Positions 33,346 through 46,520 of a DNA stretch of 64,000 bases are shown here, piece by piece. Numbering within the stretch: position 1 is the first letter of the stretch; the number at the start of each line of letters is the position of its first letter. The position numbers and the translations under genes are program-made. Origin of the DNA: Cephalotus follicularis (Eukaryota; Streptophyta; Magnoliopsida; Oxalidales; Cephalotaceae); the NCBI GenBank assembly GCA_001972305.1, contig BDDD01000087.1, forward strand, positions 278,539 to 342,538. The letters run 5' to 3'. The notes under the pieces were generated by a model. It saw only the letters and a program-made list of their open reading frames with translations. It was not told the origin of the DNA and did no database searches.

Positions 33346-34834
33346 ATCAAGAAATAAACGACGTGGTCAGTGTTATCTCATTCCTCACTCCTCCACGTCA
33401 CTAAAAGTGCATCGAGGGTGGGATGGACCCTATGGACTGATTGTCCCTATGATTGATATGGATTGTTATATGGATTGTCTGCAGGCCTATGGCCTTTGAT
33501 GTAATTAGGACTAGCTAAATATACCCCACTTAGGGACGACTGGTATATTGAAGTTGTCCACGATTGCCATTTATACACATGACATCACATGGCATATTGA
33601 TACACACACACACTATACATATATATATATATATATTGTCACACCCCGCTTGTATTAACAACATACAACATGGCAATTTAACAGATATCCAGCTTATACA
33701 GAGAACGATAAAATTTAAAACGTTTAAACAGACATCATCTTGCGGAAGCATTTATATGTATAAGCTGAAAGCATACGGAACCATGTGTCCCATACCACAT
33801 GATTCCCACAACATCCACGGTCAAACATAGGTAAAAAGCCCACAAGCGGAGCATGATCCATAGTTGATACAACAACAGTAGCAAAACATTAGTACAAGGC
33901 CCAAAGTACAACTTGTTCGCTACACTGCCTAACAAAAACTTAAAGCAGAAAAACTCCATGACTTCACAGCCCAAAACAGCCATGCTCAGCAAGGTCCAAA
34001 CGCATCATCAATATGCAACATTAGGAGGTTAGCCTTTGTCCTCACTCGGCCAAAGTCATAAAAGCAACACAATATCAATAAAACCAAGTATGAAAGCAGC
34101 AAGATGCAGTACATACTATATCTCGATGCGTATATATAAATATATATATGCATATGCCAAAACACGATGTCACGATATCACAGTACCACAATGTCACAAT
34201 ATCACGATGCACGGTCTCAAACAAGTCCAAAGGACTACACAATACTCGGTTCACGGTACACGGTGGGTACGAAGAGCGTCGCCAACTCCTGGCCCCAACG
34301 TCGTACATCCCGACATCGGCCCCGACTCCGGACGGCACGAAGCAGGTCATAATACAGTAAGTCACCCAGTCAACTCCTGGCCCCTCAGTCGACCAGACCA
34401 CTAGTCATCGCTGGCATCTCCGCCACGCAACTAGTACGGCCACAATCAAAATCACAATCAGCAATCACAGTCAAGCTCAATCACAATCGCAATCATCTCG
34501 ATGCTCAAAACTGTTTTCCAAGTAGTTTATAAAACAAAATACCTGAAAACAAACTCATTTTCACGATGTCACGATTCTCGGTTCTCAATATCACAAAACT
34601 CAGTTCACGGTGTTTTTGGAAGTCATTTTCACGGTTCGAAAGTATATATTTCTCAAAACGTATAATTTCGTGTAAAGTAATGATTTTTCATTAACTACAA
34701 TGCACTTCCAGAAATATGTTATAACAGTTCAAACTCAATGATCACGATACTCTAAACAGTTTATAAAGCTTCACGAAGCAAAACATCACAATACACGATG
34801 CATACATATGTTCACGGCCAAAATAGGCCCCCAA

Positions 34835-35123
34835 TAGTCGGTTGCCTACCACTGGCAGTCGGCTGTCCCCCCCAAAGTAGTCGGCTGCCAGTCCCAGGCA
34901 GTCGGCTGTCTACATAGACAGTCGGCTGCCCACTCTCGACAGTCGGCTGGCCCTCAGGACAGTCGGCTGCCCACACCCCCACAGTCGGCTATTGACCTAC
35001 AGCAGTCGACTACACAACCCCTGCAGACATTTTCTGGAAACGAACATGGGTAGTCGACTGGCCTCCCAAGAACAGTCGGCTGGACCCATAGGCAGTTGAC
35101 TGCCCAAGGTGGGCAGTCGGCTG
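34835..35123. repeat. Main phased palindrome array in S2
   Basis: Starts at 34835, 34856, 34878, 34899, 34919, 34940, 34960, 34982, 35003, then 35051, 35073, 35093, 35114. Steps are 20-22 bp apart from one 48-bp gap, which parallels the 49-bp gap in S1. Motifs are mostly CAGTCGGCTG with TAGTCGACTG and CAGTTGACTG variants. Confidence 0.95.
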
Positions 35124-35654
35124 GATTCTGCAGCAGGTGTAAAAAAAACCAGCTGCTAAAACAGCCACAATCACACACCCAACACAACCCAAAACGACAT
35201 ATTTATGCACATACACATTCCAAGCTCACAATATAACATAAACATGCATTTTATTTCATCAAAAACATTATCAATCGAAATTATGTTGCGAAAATGACTT
35301 CCCCCTACCTTAGAACTCCAAGTTAGGAGTTGCAATCCACCTCTTTAAGTCTAAATCCGAAGCACTTGCAACCCCAACACGTCCAACCACCTTCAACAGG
35401 CCCGAACTCCCGCTGCCAAGCCTCCAAGCTTCACGGTTCCAACACACAAGCTTCGTAGCCTTAACACACACACACTTTCACTCATAACTCACAAGAAATC
35501 TCTTCACAAAACAGAGAATGATGGAGAAAGAGGAGAGAAAGGCTGTGTTTTATGGAGAAAGACCCGACCCCCCTCCTCTGCCAGTTGCCATAAAAACCAA
35601 AACACCCCAGTTTATGTCACTTAAGGCAGATAGCACGTGGGCTGTCTGGTGCAT

Positions 35655-35792
35655 GGCAGTCGACTGCCTTTGCCCGGCAGTCGGCTGTTTCTGCCGACAC
35701 TCGCACCAGCCGGCTGCTTCCTCACAGCAGCTGGCTGCCACGCCTCAGCAAGGGTCCAGTCGGCTGCCTCCCTGTGGCAGTCGGCTGCCCCT
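35655..35792. repeat. Second palindrome cluster in S2
   Basis: Six copies or variants (CAGTCGACTG, CAGTCGGCTG, CAGCCGGCTG, CAGCTGGCTG, CAGTCGGCTG twice), equivalent to 14824-14935 in S1. The step is mostly about 20 bp. Confidence 0.85.
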
Positions 35793-36486
35793 GCACAAAA
35801 ACACACAACAACACACTTTCTTGCAACATTTCAACACGGGAAAGAGGGAAAACACGATTCTCATTAACACCAAGTGTAAAATTACATTGGGAAAAGTAAT
35901 ATTACACATAAATGAAAATCCTAGGCATTACATATATATATTGTTCACCACATGACTTATGATTACACTGGATGCATGTATAGCACCTTACTCCCTGTGG
36001 CATGCATGTCATATCTTTACATTTTTTCATGCATGGTATATAGTATAGCCTTTCGCCTTACGGAGGGTACGATTACAAATCGTGCGGTTATGGAATGAGT
36101 ACGATATGGTTGCGGATCATATCGTTATGGATCGTGATGCTCCGGATTGTGATGGTATATGGACGTTGATAGTGGCTATAGCTAGAGAGGTTAGTGTTAG
36201 AGAATGTCCATCTTCTCTTCCCTGTTCTACTTATAGATGCTACTCTAATCTGCTGGTGGAATAAGGACTTCTGCCTATGACGCAAAGAGAGCCTAGTCTG
36301 TTACCTTGGCAGAAAGGCTGAGAAAAGCTTATATATGTTTGGAAAGGATTTTGGAATGATATGGACACTGAATGATGATGGCATTGTGTTGGAATCGGAT
36401 GGATATGGTTAGTGAATGGTACTTATGGAAAATGACATGTTTCTAAATGCTAGCTTTCATAGCCTGGTCTATATCGATAGTCATGC

Positions 36487-36555
36487 ACACATCTCTCATA
36501 TTGTACACACATCTCTCATTTTGTACACACATCTCTCGTATTGTACATACATCTC
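36487..36555. repeat. 20-bp tandem repeat in E3 LTR
   Basis: ACACATCTCTCATATTGTAC repeated at a 20-bp step (36487, 36507, 36527, then a shortened unit). The 3' LTR copy lies at about 47888-47955. Confidence 0.85.
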
Positions 36556-38270
36556 ATATGGCATACTTATCGGTTGCACTCCTTTATGTAGCTTGCATAT
36601 GTGTGTCCTACACAACCTTCAGGTTGCTGACCCATTGCATTGTATTGTAATGTAACAGGTCAGGTTCAGGTCCAGGTGACGCGCAGTAGTGACAAGCCAG
36701 GTTAAATCGCAGGGTAAGGATTTACCTCTCCTCTGACCTCCTTTGTAAATGTGATATTGTTAAAGGACATATATTGAATATGGATGTATTTATAGTTATT
36801 GTGTAAGAAACAAATGTAAAGATGAAATAGAGATATGTTTATATTCAGCTATTGACCTGCCGGCTTGTGGCAGCGCTCGTTTAATATGTGTGTTGATGTA
36901 AAGGACATGGCAGGGTCCATACATTGTGATATATTGCTGATTTCCTCCTACGGGAGTGGTTGTTGAGGGCTGAGCCCAAGATATAAACTGTGTTTTCTTT
37001 ACAGGGGGATATAGTCCGATAAACGAATACTTCATGTCGAAATTTCGGGAGATTTGAAGAGTTAGTTTTTATTTGATTGATTATTCCACTGATGTTATAT
37101 AATTATTCTTCCGCTTATATGACTTTGATTTAAAGTTTTATATGTATAGCTGTAACGCCCGAGATTTTTGCACAATATAATATTTCAATTTTATTGAAAT
37201 CTTATTATTGAATTTATGAGAATGGCATGATTTTTGACTTAGATTATGCTTCTCAAAATTTAAAAGGTTAGATTTTGGAAGAGGGAATGATTGGAATGTT
37301 AAAGAAATTCTAAATGATGCTATTAGAGGCAAAACGGTGCAGTTTTGGGCTAAACACATCGATGTATTTGTAAAGTCGTCGACGCCTATGGGAACAAAAG
37401 GCGCACGTAAATGCATGTGCATGCACATCGATGCAGGCGAAGGCATCGACACCCTTGTACAAAAGAGGAAAAGACATCGGCATCCAAAGAAGACGTCGAC
37501 GTCTTTTAAAAGAATATCAGTCACGTTATGAACTGATAGAATAACGTGCAAGGGGGGAGAATCCAAGACCTTTTTGCAGGAACCTTTAGACACGAAGTGG
37601 GACGTGTTGGGCATGCATAATAGCCTCCTGACCTACATGAATGAAGAAGGAAGAAGAATATGACAAATGTTAGTATGCATGCAACCTGCAAAAGGAGATG
37701 AGAAGGAAACAATTGGGGAATGCAGGAATTGAATGGGGAGGAGGGAGAGAACACGGGAGTGTTCATCTAGTTTAGAGAGAAAGAGGGAGAGGGAGCCATC
37801 TGCATAAGAACAACCCCATTTCCACCCCTCTCTCTCCTTTAAAACGCCTAAGGAGAGGAAAGAAAGAAACAGTGAGTGTGAAGAGGGAGTTCCACCATTG
37901 TTGAGCACTTTGATGCTTGGGATCCAAAGCTTGTGGACCAGCAGCAAGGGACGAACTTGGGGCTGTTGTGATCAATTCTTGGAACACAAAGAGGTGGACT
38001 TACAAGGTTTCTAACTTGAAACCTGAGGTAGGGGAATTATATGTACATATTTGAGTTCAAAGTTAATGTGTTGCCATGAATAAAATGCATGAATTGCATG
38101 CTTGTTTGGAGTTGAACTAAATGTTTGGTTGACGATATGAACACCTGATGGTGTGGACTATGTATGCATGTTGATTTCTGAGTGAATCCCATGCTTGATT
38201 GCATGTATAATAGGGTTGAGTACCCCTGTTTTATGGATGGAACGAAAGAGACAGTGTTCTGGGCTCTTAA

Positions 38271-38767
38271 ACGTCGATGCTCTTGTGGTAAGCATCGATG
38301 TCTTTATGCGATGAGGCAATAGACGTCGACGTCTTAGTTAAGCGTCGATGTCTATTTCAAACACTTGCAGACTGCAATGTTTACTAAATAACCTGTTATG
38401 CTTGATTCGCCGTAAGTAATGAATCTGGAATTGCATGTGTGGATGGAGGATGAATTCTTCCTTGGAATGGAGATTGGACGAAGTGATACCTCCTGGTACA
38501 ACTTAAACGTCGACGTTTATGGAAGGCATCAACGTCTTCGGTTGCTGTGTATTAGGTCTAACGTATAACGCGAGGACGTGTTAAGGTTCCTACCTTAAAC
38601 GTCGACGCATTGTGATGAACATCGACGCCCAAGGGTTTTGCTTGTAGGCATCGACGCCTACAGAAAAACGTCGACGCATTTCGTACTGTTACAAGCACTG
38701 ACATTGGAAATAAACCTCGACGCTTCTGGACAATAAGCATCGACGTGTTGAGGAAAGGCGTCGATGC
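38271..38767. repeat. GTCGAYG motif doublets in S3
   Basis: Pairs start at 38271/38292, 38323/38342, 38507/38526, 38599/38619, 38648/38668 and 38737/38758, with a single at 38714. Spacing within pairs is 19-21 bp. A further group lies at 37356-37502 (37356/37376, 37425/37443, 37474/37493). Confidence 0.83.
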
Positions 38768-39200
38768 CTTTCCTCCTGGGTTGAGTGGTTTGACTCAATT
38801 TGGACCCGTTAGCTCCGGAACGATTCTAGAAATGACTATAGTCACGTTTGAGCATATGGTTGCATTGCATACTGCTGTGAATTGAATTGTTGTGATAGCG
38901 CATGATTTCTTAAATGATTTTGATTTTAGAAATGTGTATATAATGTTGTGCGGAAATGTATATTTTCCCAAAAGGATTACGAAATGGTTTCGCATAATTG
39001 AAATTATGTTATACGGACATGAGTATTTTCGAAAGATCGGAGTACATTTTTAATAAATTGTTTTCAAGTATTTTATAATACACTAAAACTACTTGAAAAG
39101 GATTGAAAAAGGACTCTTATATATTTGAGCAAATATATATATATATATGTTTCAAGAATTTATACTTATAAATCACTTGAAAAGGACTGTGAAATTTTGA

Positions 39201-39535
39201 TAACTACTAAAATCTGTTGGGTGAGTAGCTGAAACGGTAAACTGTGTTAAAAAGGACGGATGCCCATTAGGGATGTTTTGATTCCAAGTATTCATTTTTG
39301 TTAATTACTTGTGATGGCTTGTTTCGGTTACTAAACTCTGTCGGGTAAGTAGCCAATAATTCTACTACTAAGCTCTGTTAGGAAAGTGGTTGGAAGTTCC
39401 ATATACGGTAGCCACTAGACTCTATTGAGTAAGTAGCTAGGGTTTTCCACGCAATGGTTACTGAGCTCTGTTGAGCAAATAGCTAGGGACTCCCGTTTGA
39501 TTACTAAGCAATGTTGTGTAAGTAACCGGTTGTTG
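39201..39535. repeat. Degenerate ~35-50-bp repeat in S3
   Basis: Six or seven units of the form ACTAAGCTCTGTTGGGTAAG followed by TAGCTAGG. The reverse-complement counterpart in S1 is the CTAGCACGG...GGCTAAGTA repeat. Confidence 0.7.
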
Positions 39536-40379
39536 AGCCTGGGTGTCAGCAACCTTGATCTAGCTTGATGGGTCCTTAGTGACCTGATTGTTTTATCTGG
39601 CCCCATTGGGGATAGGCTCGTACATGTGTTAATGTAACCCTCGGGTGATACCTGCTTGTGGATATATATATATTCATGTATATCCTGTGTTATTTATGTT
39701 TTGCATCATGAACGCATTCATTTCATGTCATTCATTGCTCGATCCCAAAATGTATATATACTTAGCTGAGTGAGGACAAAGGCTAACCTCCTACTATTTC
39801 AGATTGACGAGGCAATCGGACAAGTACGGTTAAGGCTATTTTTCGAAGCTGTTGATTGAAGGTTGCTTAAGCTAATTTTGTATTATGATAATCCTACTCA
39901 TGTTGGAGAGGATGATAACTTGTACTTGTTCAATTGGATAATTTGTATTATGGGTTTGAAACTATTATTTGGTTGTTGATTTATATATGTGAACTTCTCT
40001 ATGGGAGATATTTTTGGTTAAAATGAAGGTTAATTCACGCTTCGTTTTGTGAGAAATTAACAATGATGTTGTTTTGTTGTAACACGTAGTATGGGATGGG
40101 TGTTACATTGTTAATTCGGCTTACTTTTAAAGGCTTCCGCAACTGATATATCTGTTTTAAAAAGGTTTAAATTTATCGTAAAATGGGTAAGCTTGATAGT
40201 TATGTTAATTGCTACCACTTATATGTCATTTTGGAAAACGGGGTGTGACAATAGCACTTTGAGATATGATTGATAAATGATATGGAGTATGATTTATATT
40301 TTATTGAACGGACTGAATGGATGGTATCTCACGTGTCGGATCGTGGGGGTTCGCCTTCGCGGTTCGGGGGGTGACAGCT

Positions 40380-40392
40380 TGGTATCAGAGCC
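40380..40392 (+). other. E3 primer binding site
   Basis: TGGTATCAGAGCC three bases after the 5' LTR end; a full match to the initiator tRNA-Met 3' end. Confidence 0.93.
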
Positions 40393-40575
40393 GGTCCTAT
40401 GCTGGATACGCCAGGATAGGGTCCTCGGCTAGTGGAATTGAGATTGATTGATTGAGTTAAAGTGCTATAGTTGGAGTTATTTGGAGTCGCGGAATAAGAA
40501 GTGTTATATGAAGTATCTTGGAATTATTGTTATGAAAGTTGATAGCTGATTGTTGTCTCTTATACTGGGTAGAAT

Positions 40576-40880
40576 ATGGAAGGTGGACACGGAAAAACCG
40601 CAAGACGAGATAGAGCCACGCCGACGACCGGACGGACTCGAGCCAGTAGAATTGTGGCCCAAGAAGTAGAACATGTTACTTCGGCTCAAGAAGAGCCTAG
40701 AAATTATTTGAGAGAGATGCATGGCATGATGGTCAAACGAATGCAATGTTGCAGCGACAAGTGGATGCAAATTGACGGTAACCAATGTGAGGCTAAGTCT
40801 ATTGGGTTATCAAGGATAACATCTCATATGGTTAGCATGGAAGCAAGGTAGGCTAAGAAGTTTCCTAGTGGGTCCTAACC
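40576..40880 (+). pseudogene. gag: E3 gag fragment
   Basis: ATG at 40576 opens MEGGHGKTARRDRATPTTGRTR, then EEPRNYLREMHGMM, resembling the E5 gag N-terminus (56652). It then jumps to LSRITSHMVSMEAR, which in E5 lies ~500 bp further on, so an internal deletion of capsid sequence is evident. Followed by stops. It would have encoded the structural protein. Confidence 0.75.
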
Positions 40881-40989
40881 CACAGATCAACGGATCTTGC
40901 TAAGCGATCCGGTAGTGTTATCGATGGATGAATTGGAAGTGATTATAGCAATGGATTCATACTATATGTGTTGTTATTGGCAGCTTCTA

Positions 40990-42510
40990 AGTCAAAATAT
41001 GGACCTTATGAGTTGGTCGTAATGTCGTTTGGGGTGGCCAATGCCCTGCTGGAATCATGGACCTTATAAAATGGGTGTGTAGTCCATATCTTAACCAAAT
41101 CATCATAATCCCCTTCGATGATATGTTACTGCATTCCATGTCTACGGAATGCCATGAGAAGCAGTTGCACTGAGCATGGCAGGTCTTGAGATATCGCCAA
41201 TGGTATGCCATGTTCAGCAAATATGGATTTTGGTGATCGGAGGTAGTTTCCTTAGTCACGTTGTCTTCGGTGCTAGTTCATTGATGGCCTAACAATGATA
41301 GAAGTAACGAGGGATTGGAAATGGCTGATAAACGTGACAACAGTTCGTGGTTTCTTAGGCTTAGCGTGTTACTATCGCCGCTTTGTCGAGAAATTTTTAC
41401 GGATTACTACGCTATTGACCCAATTGACATACAAAAGACGCTGGTTGTATGGGATTACAATTATGAAGGAAACACTTTGGATTGTGTTTTGAGGTTACAT
41501 GGGGAAGTAAGAGCCTATGTCTTAAGGAAAGTTGGAGCTCATTAGTGAGTAATTCCACTCATGATCTACAATTTTCCGCGTTAGCCGTGTGCTACGCCGA
41601 TTAAAACCCTATCCATGTGGCACAAAGATTTGGGTTTTCACATATCACAAGGGTCCGAAACATCCTTTTTCCTAGAAGGATCTAAATATGAGACAAATAA
41701 GGTGGATGGAGCAGTTCAATGGTTACATCCGTGAGATCCAATGTTAACCAGGTGAGGCTAATATGGTGGCAGAACTCTTAAGTCACCGATTAGCTTGCTT
41801 GACGGTCTTCTAAGTTCAAGCACGACCATGGTTGATGGATAGAATTGAGAGGCTCAAGGGATGGATGATGAATTGCTTAAGGCTGCATTACATGATCAAG
41901 ATGAGTTCAAACTCGAATCCTCGATCCATGGTGATGTATTGATAAGATTCCCAGGGCAGGGTTTGTATCCTTTACAACAGCTGGCTGAAGGATAAGCTAT
42001 GGACAAGCCTATCGCTCCCGTTTCTCATTACATCCAAAGAATAGTAAGATGTATCGGGATTTGAAGCCTATTTGGTAGAATGATATGAAGAGAGGATAGA
42101 CACTGTTGCCTACAGGCTTGCCTTACTAACCAACTTATGGGATCAGAACCTACCATAAAAGGTAGAGTATATGCCCTAGATCAGGGTGGCATCGCAGAAG
42201 CATGATGGATAGGGATAACAGTTGGAATGGACCCCTGCCGTTAGAAGAATTCACACGGGGAGATCATGTATTGCATAATGTGTTCATGTCCCAATGCTCA
42301 AAATGTATTATCCAGATCCTTCTCACGTGCTACAATATGAGTCGTTAGAGTTGAGGACGGATATGAGCTTGAAGAGATACCTTTTTGGATGATCGATCGT
42401 CGATTCAAACAGTTGAGAAAGAAGGTATTTGGTTAATGGAAGTGTTATAACAATGTTATGGACTTGAGAAAGCCACGTGGGACATGAGAAAGGAATGAAA
42501 CATTCAACCC
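40990..42510 (+). pseudogene. pol: E3 pol fragments: RT, RNase H, integrase tail, chromodomain
   Basis: Recognisable pieces appear in order through many frameshifts and stops. RT: KYGPYELVVMSFGVANA (about 40994) and VRGFLGLACYYRRFVEKF (about 41340-41400). RNase H: GTKIWVFTYHKGPKHPFS, KDLNMRQIRWMEQ and GEANMVAELLSHRL (about 41620-41800). Integrase C-terminal region: HVLHNVF (about 42265). Decayed chromodomain: RRFKQLRKK and EKATWDMRKE (about 42400-42500). The catalytic FIDD box is lost. Family order is preserved, so this is decay with deletions, not rearrangement. Confidence 0.8.
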
Positions 42511-42553
42511 TAACATGTTTTGACATAAGAAATCTCGAGGACGAGATTTCTCT

Positions 42554-42566
42554 AAGGAAGGGAGGA
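42554..42566 (+). other. E3 polypurine tract
   Basis: AAGGAAGGGAGGA directly before the TG of the 3' LTR. Confidence 0.88.
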
Positions 42567-45102
42567 TGTAAGCCCCCAATATATACATATATATTTGTAT
42601 ATTTCAAAAACAAAAAGCCATCAGGCGCATAACACAAATGTGTTATGCGCCGCGCGCATCACTTGCGCTAAGAAGAAAGAGAACACAGAGTGTGGGAGAG
42701 AAAGCGAGAGAGAGCGGGAGAGATGGCGCTGGAGAGAAGGAACGGCGTCGGGCGAAGCGACGACGGCCGGAGGACGTGCGGTGCTCGCCTCAACCGACAG
42801 TAACTCTCTCTTCCTCCTTTCTCTCTCATTCTTCTTCGCCAGACCGCCTATGTCACTCATTGCCGTGCGTTCCGTCGCTGGTTAGCGTCGCAGATGGTGC
42901 TGGTCTTCGTCTAGAAGGCTACCTCTTCCCGCTTTGACCACTGTTGAGGCACCATTCGGCTGGAAACGACCGGATTCAAACTGACGAGTTGACTCAGTGA
43001 ACCAACTCGCTTCCTCCTTTGACCGCGCATTTAGCGCCGAGTCTCGGCGAGTTAGGGGCATAAATGTGTTTGTCTGGTTCTCGTGATGCGTTTTATGTGG
43101 TAACCGGAGTTGTGGATGACCGACGAGTCAACTCAGTGAGTTGAACTCACTGGCCGGCCGTGGCAGTGCGTTCTACGGCGAGTCTCTGGCAGTGATGCGT
43201 AGAATTGATGGTTGTGTGGGGATTTCGGGTGGTGACCGAAGTTGTGGTTGACCGGCGAGTTGACTCACTTTCGGCTGTGACTGTGCGATTCACGGCGAGT
43301 CACAACTACCAGTGCATAGATTGGCCAATTTGGAACACGTTTTTGGCATGGTCGGAGTTTTGATGTGTTGGCCGGAATTTGGCCGGAACTCCGGTGATGA
43401 CAATGTCTGTTTGCTACATGTGTATAAGTCGTCACGAAATGTGTGACAGTTATTGCAGTGATACAAGGAGAGAAAGAGAACTCTGTTGACACAAGATGGA
43501 GCTGTGCTTGTAACGATGAGTGAAGCTTAGAGGAGGTAGGAGCTAGTCGGTTCCACTGCAAGTCCTCCCAACTCGCAAGCTCAATTGTTAACAGGTAGGT
43601 ATACATATGTTTCGATGGTATGTGCTCAGATGGTTGTTTCCTTGATCCCATTCTTATACGCCGGGATGGGACGATGGTATACGAATGGTAGATCATTAGA
43701 GTAGGTTTCACTGTTTTACTTGCATTCATGCATTCTAAATGGTTACATGGATTGATATGTGTAGTATTGTAATTATATGAATGCATGATTGTACGTATAT
43801 ATATATATATATACACACACACATATGAGTATACAAAGGGATGTGGATATTGCATATGGTATAAGGTTTAGATATTGAATTGAGAAGAGATGAGTTCTTG
43901 CCTTCTCTTAATTCATGGGCTATGGGATGAATCTTAAAGGGCTTTGAACTGTTTTGGACATGGTTTTCACTGAATTAGGAACTGTTTTGAAAAACGATAT
44001 TTCTTCCAAAACCAATGACGCTTTCTTCTTAACTGTTGACGCTTTTATGTGTTAAACCAAAGAGTCGACGCCTTATGCTTTCAAACAAACCGTTGATGCT
44101 TTATACTTATGCTTTTTAAAATTGTCGACGCCTAGGGCTAAGCATCGACGCTTAGTGCCCTGTTTTAGTTAAAGTCAACTGTTTTATATGGTTTTGATCC
44201 GAAATGGATTTCTATACAAATGGATTTCATAGGAAGCCTCCCTAAGGGCTTGTAGCCTATGAAAATCCTCTTGTGACATTTTTAAACTACGGATCAACCT
44301 GAAAAATGAATCTTTAAAGGAAGTTTCATAAAAAGGGGATTTTATACAAAAGGTTTTCAAAAAATGGTTAGGATAGTTCCATTGGGACATATGGACACGG
44401 ATCCTCCCATTCGGACTCCCTTTCCATTCATTATAACTTCGATAGGGACCAACCAAATGATATATGGAAACATTGATTACAAAATGGATTATGGAAGTGA
44501 AAATGGCCATTGAATATGAAAAATGATTTATGACTACGAAATTGGTCTTATATGATTTGACGGATGTGGATCCATGAGATCCTTTACAAATTGGTCCCTA
44601 TCATTTAAAAGCATACATGATTTTGGGTTATAACTACGGGATACATTGTTGATTGTGTCATATAAGACTATAGAGATAACTCATTCCTAACCTTCATTTC
44701 CGTCGTGAATGTCAGGAACGATAGACCATATACATTGCGTGGCTCCCACACATTGGGTGGACCCATATATATTGCGTTGCCCCAACACATTGGGTGGACC
44801 CATATAAATTGCCCGGACCCCACAAATTGGGTGGACCCATACAAATCAAGAAATAAACGACGTGGTCAGTGTTATCTCATTCCTCACTCCTCCACGTCAC
44901 CAAAAGTGCGTCGAGGGTGGGATGGACCCTATGGACTGATTGTCCCTATGATTGATATGGATTGTTATATGGATTGCCTGCAGGCCTATGGCCTTTGATG
45001 TAATTAGGACTAGATAAATATACCCCGCTTAGGGATGGCTGGTATATTGAAGCTGTCCACGATTGCCATTTATACACATCACATTACATGGCATATTGAT
45101 AC

Positions 45103-45104
45103 AC

Positions 45105-45175
<71 letters not shown>
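45103..45175. repeat. AC/TA compound microsatellite
   Basis: (AC)n then (AT)n in the E3 3' LTR; much longer AC run than in the 5' LTR (33601-33612), so it expanded after insertion. Confidence 0.93.
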
Positions 45176-45178
<3 letters not shown>

Positions 45179-46520
45179 CACCACGTGACTTATGATTACA
45201 CTAGATACGTGCATAGCACCTTAATCCTTGTTGTTAGATATAGTGACCCGACAAGCCATTAGATAGGTTGTGATATTATATCTTATCTTGTATGAAACAA
45301 TCTTATTCCTTGTATATATATATATGATGCGTGCTAATTTTGTTATGTCTAGATCACTTGTGTTTTATCACTTAATTGAAGTAGTTTATTATTTACCTGC
45401 TTACACTTGTGATGCCCTGACATAAGGTTGGATGCCTAGCATGGAGGCTGTGAGATTGGTTACCTTATTCCTTATGTCAATTTAGTTCCAAGTCATAGGT
45501 TCACTTTGTGGGCATTAGTGAACTGGATAGACTTGCGCGTATGTTGCCTGCTCATGGAATTGGAGGATGGATTCTCTCACTACCATCTGTGTTGGACACT
45601 AGGGCAAATACGGGGTACGCGCTGGGAGCGTGTACACTGAACAGGACCCGCGTAGGAGACACTGTTCAGATACTCGCTATTCTCGTGTCAGTAGTGACTC
45701 CTACTTGTTGCGATTATGTAGAAGTAATGATCACTTAGTGAGTTCTTAAACTCATCTGATCCGTAAACCTGAACGACTACTCTATATTGTATGGAGAAGG
45801 TTATGCTTTGATCTCAACCTTACCCAGTCCTTACGCAGGGCTGGCAATCGGGTGGTCTTTGGGAATGATCGAATCTATACGAATATAAATGAGTGCGCAA
45901 TATAGGTTTGTCACACCTGAGCGAAGGTGATCGGCCCTATTATGGTCTGATTATACTTTGGACTTATGAAATCCTTGGCCAAGGTTGAGGTAGACTGGAA
46001 ATTAGATTTCCCGAGAGCTTACCAAAGGTCCTAGTAATGATCAGATATTTTAGCCATTGAGGTACTATCTAGGGTTGACACATATCCTTACCCTAGACCT
46101 CAATCGGGGCGAAGCATGACAGGGGATTATAGTGCACGCGAACAGATGACTTAGAAAATCTAGGGTTCATGAGCTATGGGAAAATTAATTGGATTAATTT
46201 TTCCATATGGATAATATTAGGATATTATTCCAATAGCATTTAAATTGGTCAAGGACCATTTAGAATGGCTAAACCAGACCCAAGGGGTATTTCGGTAATT
46301 TATGAACACCTCTTGTTTTAACCAAGATTTTACAGGGTCCTTGCCATATAATGATTAGATCTGTAATATGTTAGACATATTAAGTCTTGGTGTAAAATAT
46401 CGGTTATGTGGATTTTGCATATTGTGGAAACACATATGTTTGATATTACTTAACCAATATTGGAAGGGTACATGAGATCACTAAAAGAGTTAGACTATTA
46501 ATGCTTAACTAGCTAGACAA

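Larger units (their letters stand above)
33637..35932 (-). mobile_element. S2: solo LTR of the S1 group (2296 bp), TSD TATAT
   Basis: Plus strand TGTCACACCCCGC to CTAGGCATTACA, flanked by TATAT (33632-33636 and 35933-35937). The uninterrupted TA tract in the E3 3' LTR (45148-45175, followed by TTGTTCACCAC) is a paralogous empty site that confirms the insertion. Compared with S1 it is ~650 bp shorter but keeps both palindrome clusters. No PBS, polypurine tract or coding sequence adjoins it. Confidence 0.93.
37151..40250 (+). mobile_element. S3: solo LTR, gypsy-type (3100 bp), TSD ATAGC
   Basis: TGTAACGCCCGAG to GGGGTGTGACA, flanked by ATAGC at 37146-37150 and 40251-40255. Its 3' end mirrors the plus-strand start of S1 and S2 (CACCCCGTTTTCCAAA in S1), so it belongs to the same broad LTR group in the opposite orientation. 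It carries RCGTCGAYGY motifs (37356-37502, 38271-38767) where S1 and S2 carry CAGTCGGCTG, and a repeat of TTACTAAGCTCTGTTGGGTA-like units (39201-39535). No adjoining internal region. Confidence 0.93.
31081..40376 (+). repeat. E3 5' LTR, interrupted by S2 and S3
   Basis: Segments 31081-33636, 35938-37150 and 40256-40376 form the LTR proper. It has a run of GTTGACTCA/GAGTTGACTC words (31480-31800), six RCGTCGACGC-type motifs (32515-32654), a 37-bp tandem repeat (33227-33345), a TA tract hit by S2, and a 20-bp repeat (36487-36555). The 3' LTR mirrors all of these except the final part. Confidence 0.92.

Noticed and set aside
33206-33499. 97-codon frame in both E3 LTRs (also 44705-44998)
   Set aside because: Built on a 37-bp repeat, which is not a multiple of three, and explained by LTR identity.
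45035-45262. His-Thr repeat frame
   Set aside because: Translation of the AC/TA microsatellite.
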